The notes under the pieces: model-generated
Databases searched by the model: none
What the model saw: the letters and a program-made list of their open reading frames with translations, nothing else
What the model was told of the DNA's origin: nothing
Translations under genes and position numbers: made by a program
Assembly (NCBI RefSeq): GCF_000003605.2
Contig: NW_003124915.1
Coordinates: 38,646-69,207 of the forward strand
DNA from: Saccoglossus kowalevskii
Lineage: Eukaryota > Hemichordata > Enteropneusta > Harrimaniidae
Length of the DNA stretch: 30,562 nt
Direction: 5' to 3'
Shown here: piece by piece, positions 11,801 through 23,217 of the stretch
Numbering within the stretch: the first letter of the stretch is position 1
Layout of the letters: each line of letters opens with the position of its first letter

Positions 11801-12615
11801 ATGATAATACTTGCCAAGACAAGCTTCGTTACCCTGGATGATGTCGATTTGTAGAACATATCTTCATATTTTCTTAGGTTTTAAGGATGGTTAAACAAAA
11901 AGCATGAATGAATCCATCGAAATACAATGGATCAGCCTACAGAAAACATACAACCTTCAAATTGTGACTCAAGGTTCGCTTATCGCCATACAATAACTGG
12001 ACCTTGGCTATAACTGGTGAACTATTAGTAATGTTAAGACTCTCACTGATGCTTGCCTACTTTCACTGTATAGTGGCACATTTGGTACCTAATTCACAAC
12101 ACGTTACACGAGATCAAATGTCAAGCCGAAGGAGTCTCATACATTTGAAGTCATCCTGTAGGTCATGTCAAGAAGTTTACACAAAATACACATCTCTATA
12201 TGGTTTGGGTGGTATGGTTAGTGTAGTTTACTCAGTTTAGTTTCGACGTAAATGGTAAAATAACCATTAAAATGTAGACATAATAAAATAAATGTGAACT
12301 GATCAAATATAATACAATGAATAAACTCTGGGAAAATGGACAAGGATAACATCAGGAACTCCTAACAACGCCAGACACAACAAACTACTGTAAACAAGGA
12401 GACAATAATTTCTAAAACAGTAGAAACACACAATGCTGCAACAGCCGTCAAAGTTGTGAAATTATAACCGTAAAAGTGAACTGAGTAGTGCCATCTTTCA
12501 CAAGTTGCTTCGGGCAAATTATGTTAACAAATTGAGTTGTAATCAATAAGTAGTTTTGTGAGTCTGTTGATTTGCGATATATATAACAGTTTGTAACATG
12601 CTTTCCTTATGTAGA
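8816..12615. other. Non-coding stretch with an assembly gap and a CA repeat
   Basis: I see no convincing gene here. Frames up to 119 codons (for example 10203-10562) lack domain character and splice context. N bases fill 11197-11246, exactly 50, which is a scaffold gap. A short (CA)n microsatellite lies at 11657-11674. The rest is AT-rich sequence with no recognised repeat. Confidence 0.6.
11197..11246. other. Assembly gap, 50 N
   Basis: There are fifty consecutive N. The round number suggests a placeholder of unknown true size, so distances across it are not reliable. Confidence 0.99.
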
Positions 12616-12953
12616 TCGTGGTGTCAAGAAAATGTACAAATCACGGAGAGTTTGACAAAATGACGCTCAGCGTTATGGGTATTGAAGAATGTGATGAATT
12701 GGCTTTCATCGCGAGTCCAGATGAGAAAGATGTTGTTTATGAAACGTTTCCTCCAAAGTTGGATAGGTTCATGCTATTCAGAATCCTTTCGTCTTGTCCT
12801 TAGTTCATGAATTTATTGGTAATGTTTTGTGTCCATGAAAACAACATGTTTCTGAATCATGGGTCACAAAGAATTTTTGAGTTCCCAGACTTTGATGGTA
12901 TTTCCAAGTACTCTGAAAGTTGTTTCCACACATGGTTTGAGGGAAGATTATAA
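12616..12953 (+). pseudogene. Unidentified protein-like frame with one internal stop
   Basis: After an acceptor-like TGCTTTCCTTATGTAG, one frame runs from 12616 for 61 codons (RKCTNHGEFDKMTL, GIEECDELAFIASPDEKDVV, PPKLDRFMLFRI) to a TAG at 12801. The same frame then stays open for another 49 codons (MFLNHGSQRIFEFPDFDG, YSESCFHTWFEGRL) to a TAA at 12951. The composition is more protein-like and slightly richer in GC than the flanks. The fragment could be a last exon ending at 12803, or a decayed gene with one nonsense mutation. I do not recognise the family. No donor or poly(A) signal helps decide. Confidence 0.35.
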
Positions 12954-14534
12954 AGGTTAAAGAACTCAACGAATCTGTGGGTGGTAGCCAATTTTAACTA
13001 GGTCGGATTGCAAAGTATATGTTTATGGAGGAGCATGTCTAATGGTATGTTGCCTTTGGTACATCTTGGATTTTATGACGTAACTGGTGCGTATCAGTTG
13101 GTTTGGTGTACCAGTCGATGTGAATGAGATCTATGTCATTTTTATTCGGTTGTGAGTAATTTATACTCCAAATATGTTTCAGTACGAATTAACACTCCGA
13201 TAAGCAGTTTCAAGAATTTGCAATTCTTCCTTCGATTATCATTAGCAAATAGTTATTTTCAGACATACGATAATCAACAAGCCTTCTCATTGTGAAAAAT
13301 ATATTGGCGTGCGCATATATTTGATACAACTGCTGGAACAATAACTCGTATTATTAGACAAGTATTGTGCCACTACTGTGTTTTCCGGTTATACAAACTA
13401 TGCGAAAGAGTACTGTTACAATAATTTGAAGAAATATGCGAGTACAAATCAGTTTGTACCTTCTAATATGCCGTCCCTCAGACTAGCAGTGTTTCATAAC
13501 AGTACCTAGTTTAAATTTTCGCAATAACTTTCCAGCAAAACAAGATGCATTTGCAGCATGTTCATTCATCGAATTAAAGGTTATATTTACCATACTGCCA
13601 GTATAAGGGTGAGAAAAAATAGCATTCCAAAAAAAAGATGCGTGTGGTATGTGTAAGAATGTTGTTTTACAATTATATACCCCAAGAATGGCTTTTAGAC
13701 ATGTGCTTATGTTGTAAACTATGTTTTAAAGTTAGTCACATCTAACTTTTCAATTACAATCATAGTCTTCGATGACCTATGGATTGATCTCAATCTTGAT
13801 TGACTTGGTACAACTATTTTACATTATAGGACCTTGATGTGCATCATTTTCGTATCCATGGTACGCCTTGTCTGATCATGTTCAAACGTACATCATTCCG
13901 GAAGCAGGTTTTTGCTCGTGTATAGGTTTCGCTCATACACGCACATTGAAAATTGTGTGTTCTTGATGCATCTTATTTTGTTTTTTGTTTTTTTTCAAAA
14001 TAGCTGACTCATATCAGTTTTGTTTATTATTGACAGAAAACGAGAATTCTATCATGTTTTGACTTACTCTTGTATATTTTAGTTTGTTTAGAACTTGCAA
14101 ACAGTTTGTTTCAATCGATTGTCACTTAATTGAACATTGTTAGCAAAAATCGATTTGACAGCTCAATATAAGCAGCATACACTTTAGTTTTGTATTATTT
14201 TGACTCATAAAAAAATACGAACGGTGCCACTTTTCAAAACTTGATTTTTGTTGTTTTGGTATACTTGCAATGGTAGCCTGTCTACAAATGTGTTCAACCG
14301 GATGTAGCGCGTTTATAACTTGACGTCAAGCGAGGACTTGCAAAACTGATTGTAGTACACGTAGGGAATATGAAAGGCGTTCAGATAGGGAACAGCCAAC
14401 ACGCCTTTACGAGTAAAACGTAAACAATCATGGATTATTTACGTTCTTACACGTCATATTAGGATTTATAAGCTGACAAGTCTATAAAAATTACACTAAA
14501 TGACCCCAGATCATATGCGTTAGAGACGCACCTT
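12954..14534. other. Non-coding, nothing recognised
   Basis: The stretch is AT-rich. No frame shows a domain, a convincing exon boundary or a repeat with a second copy in this window. Confidence 0.6.
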
Positions 14535-14727
14535 TTTATGAGTGCGATTTTCACACTTGACCCATTTTATCGCGTTGGCTTCTCTACTTCAATTGAATTA
14601 GTTCTTGAGATGACTGATAGCAGTCGTACATATGATCGAATTTCAGAAAAACTCAAGTGTTTGCCCTCTAATAGTGTTTACACACAGAGGCTGGCACGGT
14701 TGCATGATGAGATATCGATTTAAAAAT
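14535..14727 (+). repeat. Dispersed repeat family 1, copy 1
   Basis: This segment aligns with 24957-25128 and more weakly with 27851-27940. Shared landmarks are GACCCATTTT, then AATTGAATTAGTTCTTGAG, ACTGATAGCAG, GTACATA, TTTGCCCT, ACACACAG and GAGATATCG-TTTAAAAAT. All copies are in the same orientation. The 61-codon frame across it (14538-14723) is not conserved in the other copies, so it is a chance frame inside a repeat. The element class is unknown. Confidence 0.75.
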
Positions 14728-16600
14728 GAAATGTGTAAATTCATACCAGTCCAATGACAATAAACAAAGTTGATCGGGTATAAAGTATTAGTGACATTGG
14801 GGCCTCAATGGATAGGGCACTACTTGACATGTTTGACACGAACTTTTGTTTGCACGCTTTGCTTATATTTTAGTACGTCTGACTCATAAAATACATAGCT
14901 TTTTGTTAATACGCTCGTATGCAAACTCCATCTTGCCACTAGATGTTCGCCATATAGCCCATGTGACCAACGTATTTCTGTTAATGTGCGTACAATTTGT
15001 TAATCGTACTATGCTGTGGTAGCATGATTAGTCTACAAAGCACGAGTTTGGACAAGATGGATAAAAAACTGTCATCACGTGATTGTTGTTCTATGTATTA
15101 TTTTAACATTTGCTGTAACCACCAAAATTTAACTACGAATATTTCGAGAGCTGGTGTCTACTGCCCTTGACCAATTAACACAAGTCACGGTTCTGTTTTC
15201 TATTACTAACATGCATAGCATTCGTGTATCATATCTGCAGGCGTTTCAGATTACATATTTTTTCATTACATTTCTTTAATTATTTGTACAATTATATTTG
15301 TAGAATCATCACGACCTTCTGCATCATAGGGTCAAAGTATATATGTTTTCAATGTCAAGTAAAAAATGCAAATAGTTATGTCATTTAAATTGTGCATACT
15401 TAGTCTCGTAGTCAGAACATAAGGATCACAGCATGTGTTTATCAAATTTTGCAACATGAGGAATACAGTCAACACATTCAATATTTTTACATGCTATCCA
15501 CACACAAATTCGGAATCTAACAGTTGATGATAACCTTCAAATTCGACATCGGTTAGGAAATTAATACGTTGTTGGCGTTCATATCACATGCAAGTTTGTA
15601 ATCTCATAACCAGCGAGAGTAATGTTTTAGGAGGGTAACAATTTCCGTCTACCTTCTTCACCTCTAAAATAACACATCTTTTATATCCATTACATCGAAA
15701 CTTTGCAGGATTTTCGCGTGCTTGTCAGAATTGAGTTCTAAACGCGTGTTATTGTGGACCATGGCTCATTCGTTGAATGTGTCATGAATTAGTTTTCGCG
15801 TATCTGTTGACCGACTTATTTAGCTGATTACTAGTGAATGGCTGAGTTATATCTATCATCATTTAGGCTCATGCGAGGTCCTGGACGGAACTTGACTCAT
15901 TGATTTGGAACAAATTACGATATAACCGTCGCCATCTGCACCGCTATTTCTGACGTGTGGTATTTGCAGTTAGTAATATAGCGGACGATTAATCAGTAGA
16001 TATGACGTGTCAAGTACTTAGTGTGATTGGCTGTATGATTAAAGGCACCTTAGAGTCTTTAAACTGATTTGTAATTCGTTAAGTGTTGATAGGTAATAAA
16101 CAGTCTAATTCCTTGGTCACAAAGAGAGTCTAAGTCCTTGGCCACAAAGAGAGAGGGAGAGAACTCCACGAGGCGAGAGAGTCTTGGTCGGTCCTGGGCA
16201 GAGACCCCTACGAGGCAGTTTGCCTCGAGGCGTTCTCGATGTGGCTAAAGACTGGCTATTGAAACGTATTTCGTTGTGTGTGTCTTATTTGACTGTAAGC
16301 TTATGTGACTTTCCCGGTCCGGTACCTCAAGCAGACGTGACATAGATACACAGACAAGAATTTCCCCTGACACGTGTTGGAGAAACCTAGACCAGAAGAA
16401 TTTCCCCCGTGATAAATGCACGAAGTGCCCACATGTTGCGTCGCTGTGTATTCATAGGATCTTTAGCAACTACTCGTACTGTCGAATCGGTCACAGGGTC
16501 AGCAAATCGTCCACGTGAATGTCCCTGAAACAATATAAACAAGTCATGCACGAACAGTCTCCGTTAGTTATAGAATTTAAGATATATAGTTTTGTTTATA
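14728..16600. other. Non-coding stretch with small duplications near 16.1 kb
   Basis: No gene is seen. At 16103-16152 a 25-base unit (GTCTAATTCCTTGGTCACAA plus AGAGA) is duplicated in tandem with three changes. AATAAA lies at about 16096. A perfect 7-base hairpin, CGAGGCA-GTT-TGCCTCG, lies at 16211-16227. The patch 16100-16340 is clearly richer in GC than its flanks and might be the remains of an LTR or a promoter, but nothing decides it. Confidence 0.45.
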
Positions 16601-16619
16601 GTAATATAGTTGGAACATA

Positions 16620-17466
16620 AACATGTCAGAAATATGGGTCCAGAAGAAGATGCTCAATTATGATTTTTTAATAATAAAATGGTTGACATATTGTTTATTA
16701 TAATTATACGAGTACTTCTCCATATTGAGAAACATTGCTCTGGAACAGCATTAATTGAAACCGAATCGGCCGTTTTGTATACATTTATATATCTATAATA
16801 TAATGTAAAATGAATATATACAATTTGAACATAATCAGTCAAAGCATGTCAGAGATATAGCACTAGAATCACATTCATTAAAACAAAATGGCCGCTAGTA
16901 AATTATTTTGAATCCGATCTGAAAAATAAAATGACGTGCATCAGGAATTCGTAATGTATAATATTTGTACAAGTTTGAACACAATCCATCCATAAATGCC
17001 TGAAATGCTTGATAATTGATGATTTTTTAGCACTGAAAAGGGCACCATTCGGCCATTTTTAATAGGATCGCCAAACCAATATATCTGTATATCTATGACA
17101 TGATGTGTAATAATTATTTAGAATTTGAACATAATCAGTCAAAGCAATTCAGAGATATGGCACTAGAATCACATTCATTAAAACAAAATAGCCGCCAGTC
17201 GGCCATTTTTAATCTTACCTGAAAAACAAAATGATGTGTATCAAGGTCCTATAACGTCCAATGTATATACTAAGTTTGAACAAAACTCATTTTGAATCAG
17301 ATCGTGAAACAAATTGATGTGCATATGTATAGTATTATGCATGATGTATGTGTAAAGTTTGATTGTAATTGGACGAGACAAGTCTAAGATACAGGTCCGA
17401 ACGCACGAACGCACAAAGGTCAATCCATAAGTCCCCGTTTTCGGACTGCGTCCGAACTGGGACTAA
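16620..17466 (+). repeat. Tandem 300-bp repeat unit ending in a hairpin and CTAA
   Basis: The segment from TTTGAACATAATCAGTCAAA at 16824 through GCACTAGAATCACATTCATT recurs exactly 300 bases downstream, near 17124, with few changes. A third, weaker copy begins near 16610. The 3' end holds CGAACGCACGAACGCACAAA and then a hairpin whose arms (17430-17446 and 17450-17464) enclose only TGC. The last four bases are CTAA (17463-17466), followed by T. This is a non-autonomous mobile element or satellite derived from one. The hairpin plus CTRR end fits a Helitron-type terminus, but the hairpin normally lies several bases before CTRR, so the class is uncertain. There is no coding capacity. Confidence 0.7.
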
Positions 17467-17830
17467 TAAATGACATGTAATTCATTATTTTATATCCTGC
17501 ACGAAACAATAAACGATGTTCGTTATTATTAATTATATTCAATGAGAACGATATCGCGCACCTTCTTCGTTCTCACTGGCGTCTGAAAATACAGGGTAAC
17601 TCATCGTCCCAACAATGCCAAAAAAAAGAGAACATGCTTCCCGGGCTACTTATTTATACCCCTCGATAGCGTGTTGGCGAATCACATCACTTTTATAATC
17701 ACCTGAGTTATATTCCAATCAAAGCGATTGGTTGAAATCTGAACAATTTGTCCAAGATGTGTATAACGATTCTATGGAAATTTCGAACAATAGGATGAAT
17801 CCATTTGTTCTGATAGTCTGGTCTGCGTCT

Positions 17831-17911
17831 TAGTGAACTACTAAGTAACTGGTCGTGTAACGGGTGCAAACTCGTAATGGAATGGAGTCTAGGTTCGAAT
17901 CCTAGCAAAGC
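17831..17911 (+). repeat. tRNA-like SINE head or tRNA pseudogene
   Basis: GGTTCGAATCC at 17892-17902 is an exact RNA polymerase III B box. It sits in a perfect T arm: CTAGG, TTCGAAT, CCTAG (17889-17905). About 42 bases upstream, TGGTCGTGTAAC resembles a D arm. No 5' acceptor strand pairs with AAAGCTGGC after the T arm, and the anticodon arm is poor, so this is not a working tRNA. tRNA-derived SINEs keep just these boxes. Confidence 0.45.
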
Positions 17912-17959
17912 TGGCATGGAAGAAGTCACAAAGGAACCGGTATACACGCCGCAACGCCG

Positions 17960-19250
17960 TCGCTCTATTAATTGTTGTTTAGGACAAATATATGTTATAT
18001 TGTGAGCTTATTGAAGCCAGTACTTATCATTTGTTTGTACGCTAGCGATATTGTTAATTTAATGTAAACTTGATCTGTTGAGTTGCGTCAACCGCTCATT
18101 ATTTCCAAACGCTTTAGCGTGATATTAAGAGTTCGTTGTCACGGGTGAGTGATACCAAGTCGGAAAATAATTGCATATATGGGGGTAATTCCTGGAATTG
18201 TAATAGAGAGGGTTCAGTCCGAAATCTAATATATAGTGTGTTCATGTTTCGTCTGATATTTCTGTGGTATTCTGCTGCTGTAACTAATGCAAGATTTGTT
18301 CTGAAATTCAGTGTATTGTGTGCTCTCCAGGTTTATTCGATTTTTGCTGAAAACACTAATATTTGTTTATGACAGAGTCGAACTAGTTTCACTCCAACTG
18401 GGAAATCTGCTTTGTTTCTTGAATGAGAGCTGATTAAACACATTTTCCAGACCCGCGAAAGAGTCTGTAACAGCCAATTTTAACTGCCTATCACGTGACT
18501 TTACTCAAATGTCAACATCGAAAGGGGCTATTCTATTTTACGCAGGAATAATTGGGAGTAGAATATGTATTGTATCAACAGAGATGTCTATACTGAAAAG
18601 TAATATCTGTCCTTCTTTTGTATCGCTGAGCATTTCTGTTTCCGTATACTGATTTGAACATGTTACATGATTTGTGATGTTGAATCCCGGTTTTGAATGG
18701 GAATGTAACAGCGCACAACGTGATTCGTTTGAATACAATGGTGAAGGATTGGCACGATGTGACGAAATTTTCGAAGTCAGTCATACGTAGTTTAAATTTA
18801 CAATTCTGCATTGGAAAACATGCTGTGCAACTGCGGTACTCAACTGACGGGATGACTTTCGTCGACTGCGGTCGTCGCCGAGCTGCACGCTACAACTTTG
18901 CTTGTGATGTTGCTTGCTGGTCGTGGATTGAATGAATCTTGATTGTTGCTCATTTGGCGGTGGTAATCTTTATTTGGAACTGGGTAACGCCGCAACGTCA
19001 CCAGCAGAAACCCCCTGGTACTTCGCTGTTGATGGTTGCGCCTCCACGGTAATCGCTAATTTTACTGAGAGTGGATATTCCAAGAGCCCTTCAAGATTTA
19101 TAAAACTCAACATACATCAAGGTCACTCAATCGTAGTATTTCATGTGATGTACTATACCAAAAATGTTGCTAAACGATTTGAACCAGATAAAAATAGCAG
19201 ACAAAAATTTGTTTACAAAATAAAAATAGTTCGGTTGCCAATGGAAATAA
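17960..19250. other. No supported gene
   Basis: Three moderate frames (18136-18372, 18693-18935, 18932-19258) overlap end to end but show no domain, no start context and no splice logic. The last carries FGGGNLYLELGNAATSP and a glycosylation-like NFT, yet its tail runs into lysine-rich repeat-like sequence. I treat the interval as non-coding, with low certainty. Confidence 0.4.
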
Positions 19251-19551
19251 GCCGGTAGGCTGTTTGGCGATCCGCTCCGCTCAAAAAAAATGTACATGTT
19301 TTCGGCTGTTGCTATGGTAGGACATGAACGTGAAGCTAACGTCGGTTTATAACTAAAACCGGGCACCGTATACGAAGTTCGCAAAAACATTTCCAGCCGT
19401 TTTGCAAAATTATTTTCTAGATTAAAGGCAGCATTTACTGTTCATTCAAAGTTCAAAGTTGCGTTGGGATTGCGTTGATACAGTGCAACAATGTCGGCGC
19501 CGGTGATCTCTTACCAGTGTACAACGTAACCAAAATAAAAAGCATGATCAT

Positions 19552-20170
19552 TTGAACACTATTACAAGACTCATAGGAGGTAAAACAAATGGGGCGAACG
19601 AATTAAAAAAAACAGTTTTTGGCTATTGCCATGGTAGGGGTGGACCAGGATTGTTTTCCCAATTAGTGACAGTACGACCTACCTGTATGAACGAGTATGA
19701 ACAAAATCAGCCAAGCCAAAAACAAAAAGACAGAGTAAAAAGCCGTTGCTGGTGAAAAGTTACCTCAACTCACGGTAAATGAACTCGATAATGAAAATAG
19801 ACATACAAAAACAGTAAATAGTTGACCACACTCAAGCTGAGTAGAATGAGATTATTACGTTCGTGCTTTTTAATAGTAGAAATGTAGGGTGTTAAACATT
19901 TGGCGCGAAGGTATTCAAAAAATCATTTTTTTAACCAAATCGGCCCAGCCAAAAAAATCACAGAAGAAGCCATTCCTGGTGAACAGTTACCCCAACTTTG
20001 GAGTTAAATTTCTCGCTAATGAAAAAAGATATCAAAAATTCAAATTTGTGCCCACACTCAAGCCGAGTAGAATGAGCTATATCTGAGGTGTTTTATCCTA
20101 AATTTGTAGGAGGAGATACATTTGGCGCGAAGCTATCCAAGAAAAAAAGTTGTTTGGCTATTGCTATGAC
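19552..20170 (+). repeat. Tandem repeat with a period near 235 bp
   Basis: Sequence from about 19701 (AAAATCAGCCAAGCCAAAAA) matches sequence from about 19934 (AAATCGGCCCAGCC). Shared landmarks are CTGGTGAA-AGTTACC, CTCAA-CTGAGTAGAATGAG (CCGAGTAGAATGAG in the second copy), ACATTTGGCGCGAAG and TTTGGCTATTGC. The tail of an earlier unit is visible at 19560-19640, and a weaker one at 19255-19320. The short frames inside it are not conserved, so it is non-coding. The mobile-element class is not recognised. Confidence 0.7.
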
Positions 20171-20396
20171 AACGGTAAACATCGATTTTGATTGCAGGGA
20201 CGAATCAAAATAAACTGCGGTATATATGTAATAATGTGGAATGCATTTTTTCCGCTAAAATAAATTCTAGTGAAAATGCCATTTCCCTCATACTCTATTG
20301 AGACTTGATACAGTACAGTGAAAATTAGATTCACACGTAATCCTCGAAAACTTTTCAGGGAACATAAATTAAGTGAAATTCTATTCGACTACAGAA

Positions 20397-20456
20397 GAAA
20401 TTGAAATAAACTAATTATATGACAACGAACGTCATAGTAATTATAATTTCAATTTC
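20397..20456. repeat. Long imperfect hairpin
   Basis: The arms 20397-20423 (starting GAAATTGAAAT) and 20431-20456 (ending ATTTCAATTTC) pair along about 25 bases with a few mismatches and a 7-base loop, AACGAAC. Candidates are a fragment of a MITE or an RNA hairpin. Nothing coding surrounds it. Confidence 0.6.
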
Positions 20457-21068
20457 TAGTTCAGCACTGATAAAATAAATTACGGCACCTCGTCAACTTG
20501 AAGTTATTCATTGCCTACATCAGTGACTTCAAAATTTCACTTGCTATTAATTGCATAGGAGTGTCAGTCTTTTATTTTCTATTGTCTAAGTGCTGTAACT
20601 AAATCCTGGTATAAGCACCAGTTAGGCAGTCTTGAACTATGCATGCGAAGCCTGCTGAGAGGTATATTGAATCCTATAGATTTCTCATTGTTTGGTAACT
20701 AATTGCTGCAAATGCAACAAAAATCAATACAAAATATTACCCACACAGCATTATACAGGTTACTTGTATAGGAAAGAATCATTTATTTTCTTCCTGTTTT
20801 AGTCAGGGGTACATTGATCAGGACATTGAATGTTTTATGTCCTGAATTGTATTGATATGTGATAACGTGTTTGTAGCAGTTTTGTGTGTATTAAAATAGT
20901 ATTGTGAATATTAAAATACGACAGTTTCATCGCATTTAATTGTATGCTAGTGCACGATTACGGATGGAGTAGCAGGACGAAGGTATTTTTAATCAAACCT
21001 GGCTACATCGACTTAAAATGAGAATACAATTGATTTGGGGTTATTTCATTATACAATGTGTGTATGTT

Positions 21069-21155
21069 AGATAGAGCACGACTACCTAGGCGATAGCCAT
21101 AATATCGACATCAGCCGAATATCATGGCTATCGCCTTGGTAGTCGTGCTATATCT
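21069..21155. repeat. 37-bp near-perfect hairpin
   Basis: Arms 21069-21105 and 21119-21155 are inverted copies with only three mismatches in 37 bases. They enclose a 13-base loop, CGACATCAGCCGA. The core GCACGACTACC and GGCGATAGCCAT pairs without a break apart from one mismatch. This could be a miRNA-type precursor or the terminal repeats of a collapsed MITE. Confidence 0.8.
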
Positions 21156-21197
21156 CACACATATTATCAATAAAACATCGACACAGTCGGATATACG

Positions 21198-21545
21198 GCG
21201 AGGTATATGCTCGAGCCACATTACAGCAGTCATTTATTCTTTTTTGTAAACAAACCACTTGTACTGTAGTACCAGGCAACCATGGAATGCGTCCCCTTGA
21301 GCACAATCTGTGGTAGATAGGAATAAGGAAGTAGCACACATAATACACAGAACACATTTTGTCACAGTCAGCTAGCGTGTAAGTGATAATAATGGCTGAG
21401 GAAGTTTGGTATTTTCCTCCCTTTTTGTAGGAATCCGAAATTGTAGGAATCCGCGTTTCTCAACTTGTGTCTTCTTTATTTAGTTTAATTCCGCATTCAA
21501 GATGTTGGCTTCATACAACGAACCGCATAATTGCTTGAAATTAGT
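21198..21545 (+). repeat. Dispersed repeat family 2, copy 1
   Basis: This segment aligns with 25709-26105 in the same orientation. Shared landmarks are GAGCCACATTACAGCAGT-CATTTATT, ACAAACCACTTGTACTG, GAAGTAGC, GGAATC, TTTCTCAACTTGTGTC and ATTCAAGATG. The copies differ by indels, including about 80 extra bases in copy 2. Minus-strand frames in both copies share YFLxPIYxRLxSR, but neither has a domain or intact shared frame. The element is non-autonomous and of unknown class. Confidence 0.65.
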
Positions 21546-21559
21546 TTGGAACAGTCGGT

Positions 21560-22870
21560 CCGTTTGATTGATTATGCGTTTGTCCTTTCAGACACCTGGT
21601 GCCGTCGATAAGCTGGAACTACCTGGCACCCCGGTCTGGCAACCCAGTCTGGCACCCATTTGAGTTCAGGAAGTGGAAGTTTCTCTGAACACGCGTTAAG
21701 CACGTACAGTCGCCATTAATGTGAAAAGCATTTGTGTGTGTGAAATAGTCTGGGGAATTTGGTTTTAACAAAATAAAGGTGTTCAGAGCGACCACCGTTG
21801 TCTTTAATCAGCTTCGAACATTTTCCGTATTCTATATACTCTGCCGTTGAGCACATTACACCAACTGACACTAGATCATTTTTCAGTGCAACAGGATATC
21901 TTCGTTTAGCCCAGAAACTGTACAAAACGGTACTTTTTAGGGCCACCACATTCCCCAGAAAGAGATATACCGTGTTTTAACGAGTGTAACAGTTTGATTC
22001 AGCTGTGGGTCCGTTGCTCTTTTTGTGTCGGCTATTAGTCTTTGTGGTGGTTTTTTAGTTGGTGTCATCAAATTTGTTTTTTCAGATATTAGGATTTTTA
22101 TCGACACAGAAGAGTTATGCCCATGCTCCCCTATACCTCCCCCCGGGCTATAAACTAGCCTAACACAAATGTGCGTCATCAATACAACATTTACCATAAC
22201 CTATTTATATTACGTGCAGTGGATGGTTGGGCGTTATGTTTGCTACAATGTATTTGTTTATCATAAATGTCTACTCAACTAACCTAAACAAAACCGTTTA
22301 CAAACCCTGTCGCCGACACTGGAACACGTTTCGATCTGACTAATTTTACGCAATTTTGATGTTTGATGTATTTTAAATAGCGGTTTATTAATTGCATTTA
22401 TTTTATTATCACTTTTACGTCAACTGACTGTGAATTATGCTTATTGCACTGACAATATTTAAACAAGTTTAAATTTGTTGATATGTTGGATTGTATGTGA
22501 AGGGAGTGAAACAAAATTGTGTTCAATCGGATATATAAACTGCAACTCAAACAACACAACACCGACTGAAGTAATGGATACTATTTATCAGAGACTATAT
22601 CTCTATTGATGTTTGGAATTTCGACAGTATTAATTATGACGTAGTTGTTACTGGTATTTTGCCATGACATGACAAAGAAACACACACTACGATCTTGACG
22701 GGAGTTTGTGCGTTTTGCACAAATGCGCAAACCTTAGTTACAAGGCAGTCATGAATCTTTTCTATTGCTGACTGCTACATCACCTGTGACGTGTCGTGCG
22801 ATTATTTGCTATTATCGAACGTTGTTTGTTGTTTTTGTCATGTTAATAGCATTGTTCAGAATGACAACTA
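21560..22870. other. Mostly non-coding, one weak exon candidate
   Basis: A good acceptor (GTTTGTCCTTTCAG) precedes a 23-codon open frame at 21592-21663 (TPGAVDKLELPGTPVW) that ends in TGA. It holds short CTGGCACC repeats and could be a terminal exon or chance. An 86-codon minus-strand frame at 21937-22197 has no recognisable domain. Nothing else is supported. Confidence 0.3.
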
Positions 22871-22878
22871 TATGTATA

Positions 22879-22970
22879 GTTAATCGCACGAGTTGGAGTG
22901 CGTTTACAAGATGCTAGCAAAAACTGTGGCCTTTATAGTTGTAAACGCACGGCAACGAGTTGCGATTAAC
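22879..22970. repeat. Inverted repeat upstream of the Crypton relic
   Basis: Arms 22879-22909 and 22939-22970 pair perfectly over the outer 10 bases (GTTAATCGCA) and the inner 11 bases (TGCGTTTACAA), with an unpaired patch of about 10 bases between. The loop is 29 bases. The 81-codon frame at 22893-23138 overlaps it and looks like chance. The position 250 bases before the recombinase frame suggests a link to that element. Confidence 0.75.
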
Positions 22971-23144
22971 GGCTTATACCACGCATCCCCATGCATAAAA
23001 CGACTAAATTGCAAGAGATTTTTGGTGAATGTTTCGGTTGTGCGTGAGATTGTGCCACTTCAAATTTGCATGAGAATGCTCTTTGAGATTCAAATTAGTA
23101 AAGCTCATCTGCGTTCATCGAATACGATTGGATGTTAAGTGATA

Positions 23145-23202
23145 TGACCAATAAGGCTTATTTGCTGAATGGTCTTTTCAAATAAACTCCACTCATTGGT
23201 CA
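23145..23202. promoter_or_regulatory. Inverted CCAAT pair before the Crypton relic
   Basis: TGACCAAT (23145-23152) and ATTGGTCA (23195-23202) are perfect inverted copies 42 bases apart, just upstream of the ATG at 23218. A CCAAT pair facing both ways could have served as the element's promoter. Function is inferred. Confidence 0.35.
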
Positions 23203-23217
23203 ATATTTTGAATACAT

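Noticed and set aside
14538-14723. 61-codon protein
   Set aside because: It lies inside a dispersed repeat whose other copies do not keep the frame.
17831-17911. Functional tRNA gene
   Set aside because: The B box and T arm are perfect, but the acceptor stem does not pair and the anticodon arm fails.
18693-19258. Two adjoining open frames as one split gene
   Set aside because: The pieces show no family similarity, no splice sites link them, and the second runs into repeat-like sequence.
21937-22197. 86-codon minus-strand frame
   Set aside because: No recognisable domain, no splice sites at the edges and a G-rich low-complexity section.
22893-23138. 81-codon plus-strand frame upstream of the recombinase
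   Set aside because: It overlaps the inverted repeat and has no similarity to the Crypton N-terminal region.
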